Assembly: GCA_910589415.1 (NCBI GenBank)
Contig: OU342636.1
Location: 4,322,437-4,386,436, forward strand
Direction of reading: 5' to 3'
Length of the DNA stretch: 64,000 bases
From: Malachius bipustulatus
Taxonomy: Eukaryota > Arthropoda > Insecta > Coleoptera > Melyridae
Below the pieces are notes generated by a model that did no database searches, was not told the DNA's origin, and saw only the letters and a list, made by a program, of their open reading frames with translations. Of this stretch, positions 63,554-64,000 are shown piece after piece; position 1 is the stretch's first letter, and the number at the start of each line of letters is the position of its first letter. A program made the position numbers and the translations under genes.

Positions 63554-64000
63554 CGATTCATAAATTACGAAAATTTTTTCGAAACATTATTCCAATTATT
63601 TTTCCGTTTAAGAATGTCCTATAGGTTCTCACCCTGTTCTTCTATAATATATAAGCATCAGTATTTATCTGCTCTGCTAATAGCTCTTGTAGTTGATGAG
63701 GTAGGTATATTATTATGATAATAAAAAAATTCTTAATTTACAGGTTAGCTGATGCTCTGAACTTATCATTTAATACAATCAGAAATATTGGAGCAAACAA
63801 GGGCGAATAATTGGAAATTCATCGGACCTTTGCAGGCTGAAAAATATTTACTAAAAGTTAGGCAAATGAAAGGGTCCAGACATGATACTTCAAATGAAAT
63901 GCATCAGCAGAGATTTAATGCAGAGAAATGCATTAGCATAGACACAAAATTTACAGGTATAATAATAATCATGTAAAACTGCCGCTTTTGCCAGAAGGAT
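63554..64000. other. Right edge: no gene recognised
   Basis: AT-rich. About 63743-63810 reads LADALNLSFNTIRNIGAN after an AG (CAG at 63741), a short helix-turn-helix-like open stretch that soon stops. I cannot place it. Confidence 0.35.

Noticed and set aside
1..64000. CRISPR arrays, bacterial operons or phage genes
   Set aside because: No regularly spaced direct repeats or prokaryotic gene layout; all coding sequence is from eukaryotic transposons or a spliced host gene.

Overview
This is intronic, repeat-choked DNA from an animal, almost certainly an insect. The transposon families, the AT-rich composition and an insect-style fatty-acid amide hydrolase 2 (FAAH2) gene point that way. A beetle with a large genome is my best guess, but that is inference only.

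The only host gene I can support is FAAH2-like and lies on the minus strand. Its first coding exon is at 55712-56054, followed by exons at 39702-39842, 26263-26418 and 3514-3603. All four introns are phase 1. The rest of the gene runs off the left edge. Three introns of about 15.9, 13.3 and 22.7 kb separate only 730 coding bases, and nearly everything else in the window is mobile DNA inside those introns or upstream of exon 1. The catalytic Lys, cis-Ser and nucleophile Ser fall in three different exons, with the 75- and 24-residue spacings known from mammalian FAAH.

Layout, left to right. 1-2749: 5' half of a Ty3/Gypsy element (minus) with LTR, PBS and an uninterrupted 772-codon gag-pol frame. 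5143-10442: near-complete Loa-like LINE with a 15-bp target duplication. 10731-15836: nested foldback elements split by a decayed LINE. 16631-20547: LINE remnant cut by a Penelope-like element with inverted arms, hammerhead-like cores and a GIY-YIG domain, itself carrying a foldback. 22016-23470: nested LINE scraps. 25411-25709: 5S-rRNA-derived SINE. 27480-38140: a foldback split by two head-to-head LINEs; the minus one has intact ORFs, the plus one is broken by an LTR and a TIR element. 40437-48650: a Ty3/Gypsy element (minus) with both LTRs, carrying a tRNA-SINE and a complete TIR DNA transposon encoding a DUF7869-type DDE protein. 48796-49349: foldback. 49522-54570: LINE endonuclease fragment, mariner-type HTH fragment, and an I-clade LINE (minus) with a foldback in ORF1. 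57824-62861: foldback split by two R4/Dong-type LINE pieces bordered by TAA repeats. 62888-63553: another foldback.

Two signals unify the window. First, a family of long foldback elements with the same termini (TATA-CAGGG ... CCCTG-TATA) but different arm sequences recurs at least six times, and three of the copies are split by LINEs. Second, the DUF7869 element shows TIRs, a 6-bp target duplication, iterated subterminal motifs and a spliced transposase gene together, so it looks like a whole transposon of a poorly described kind.
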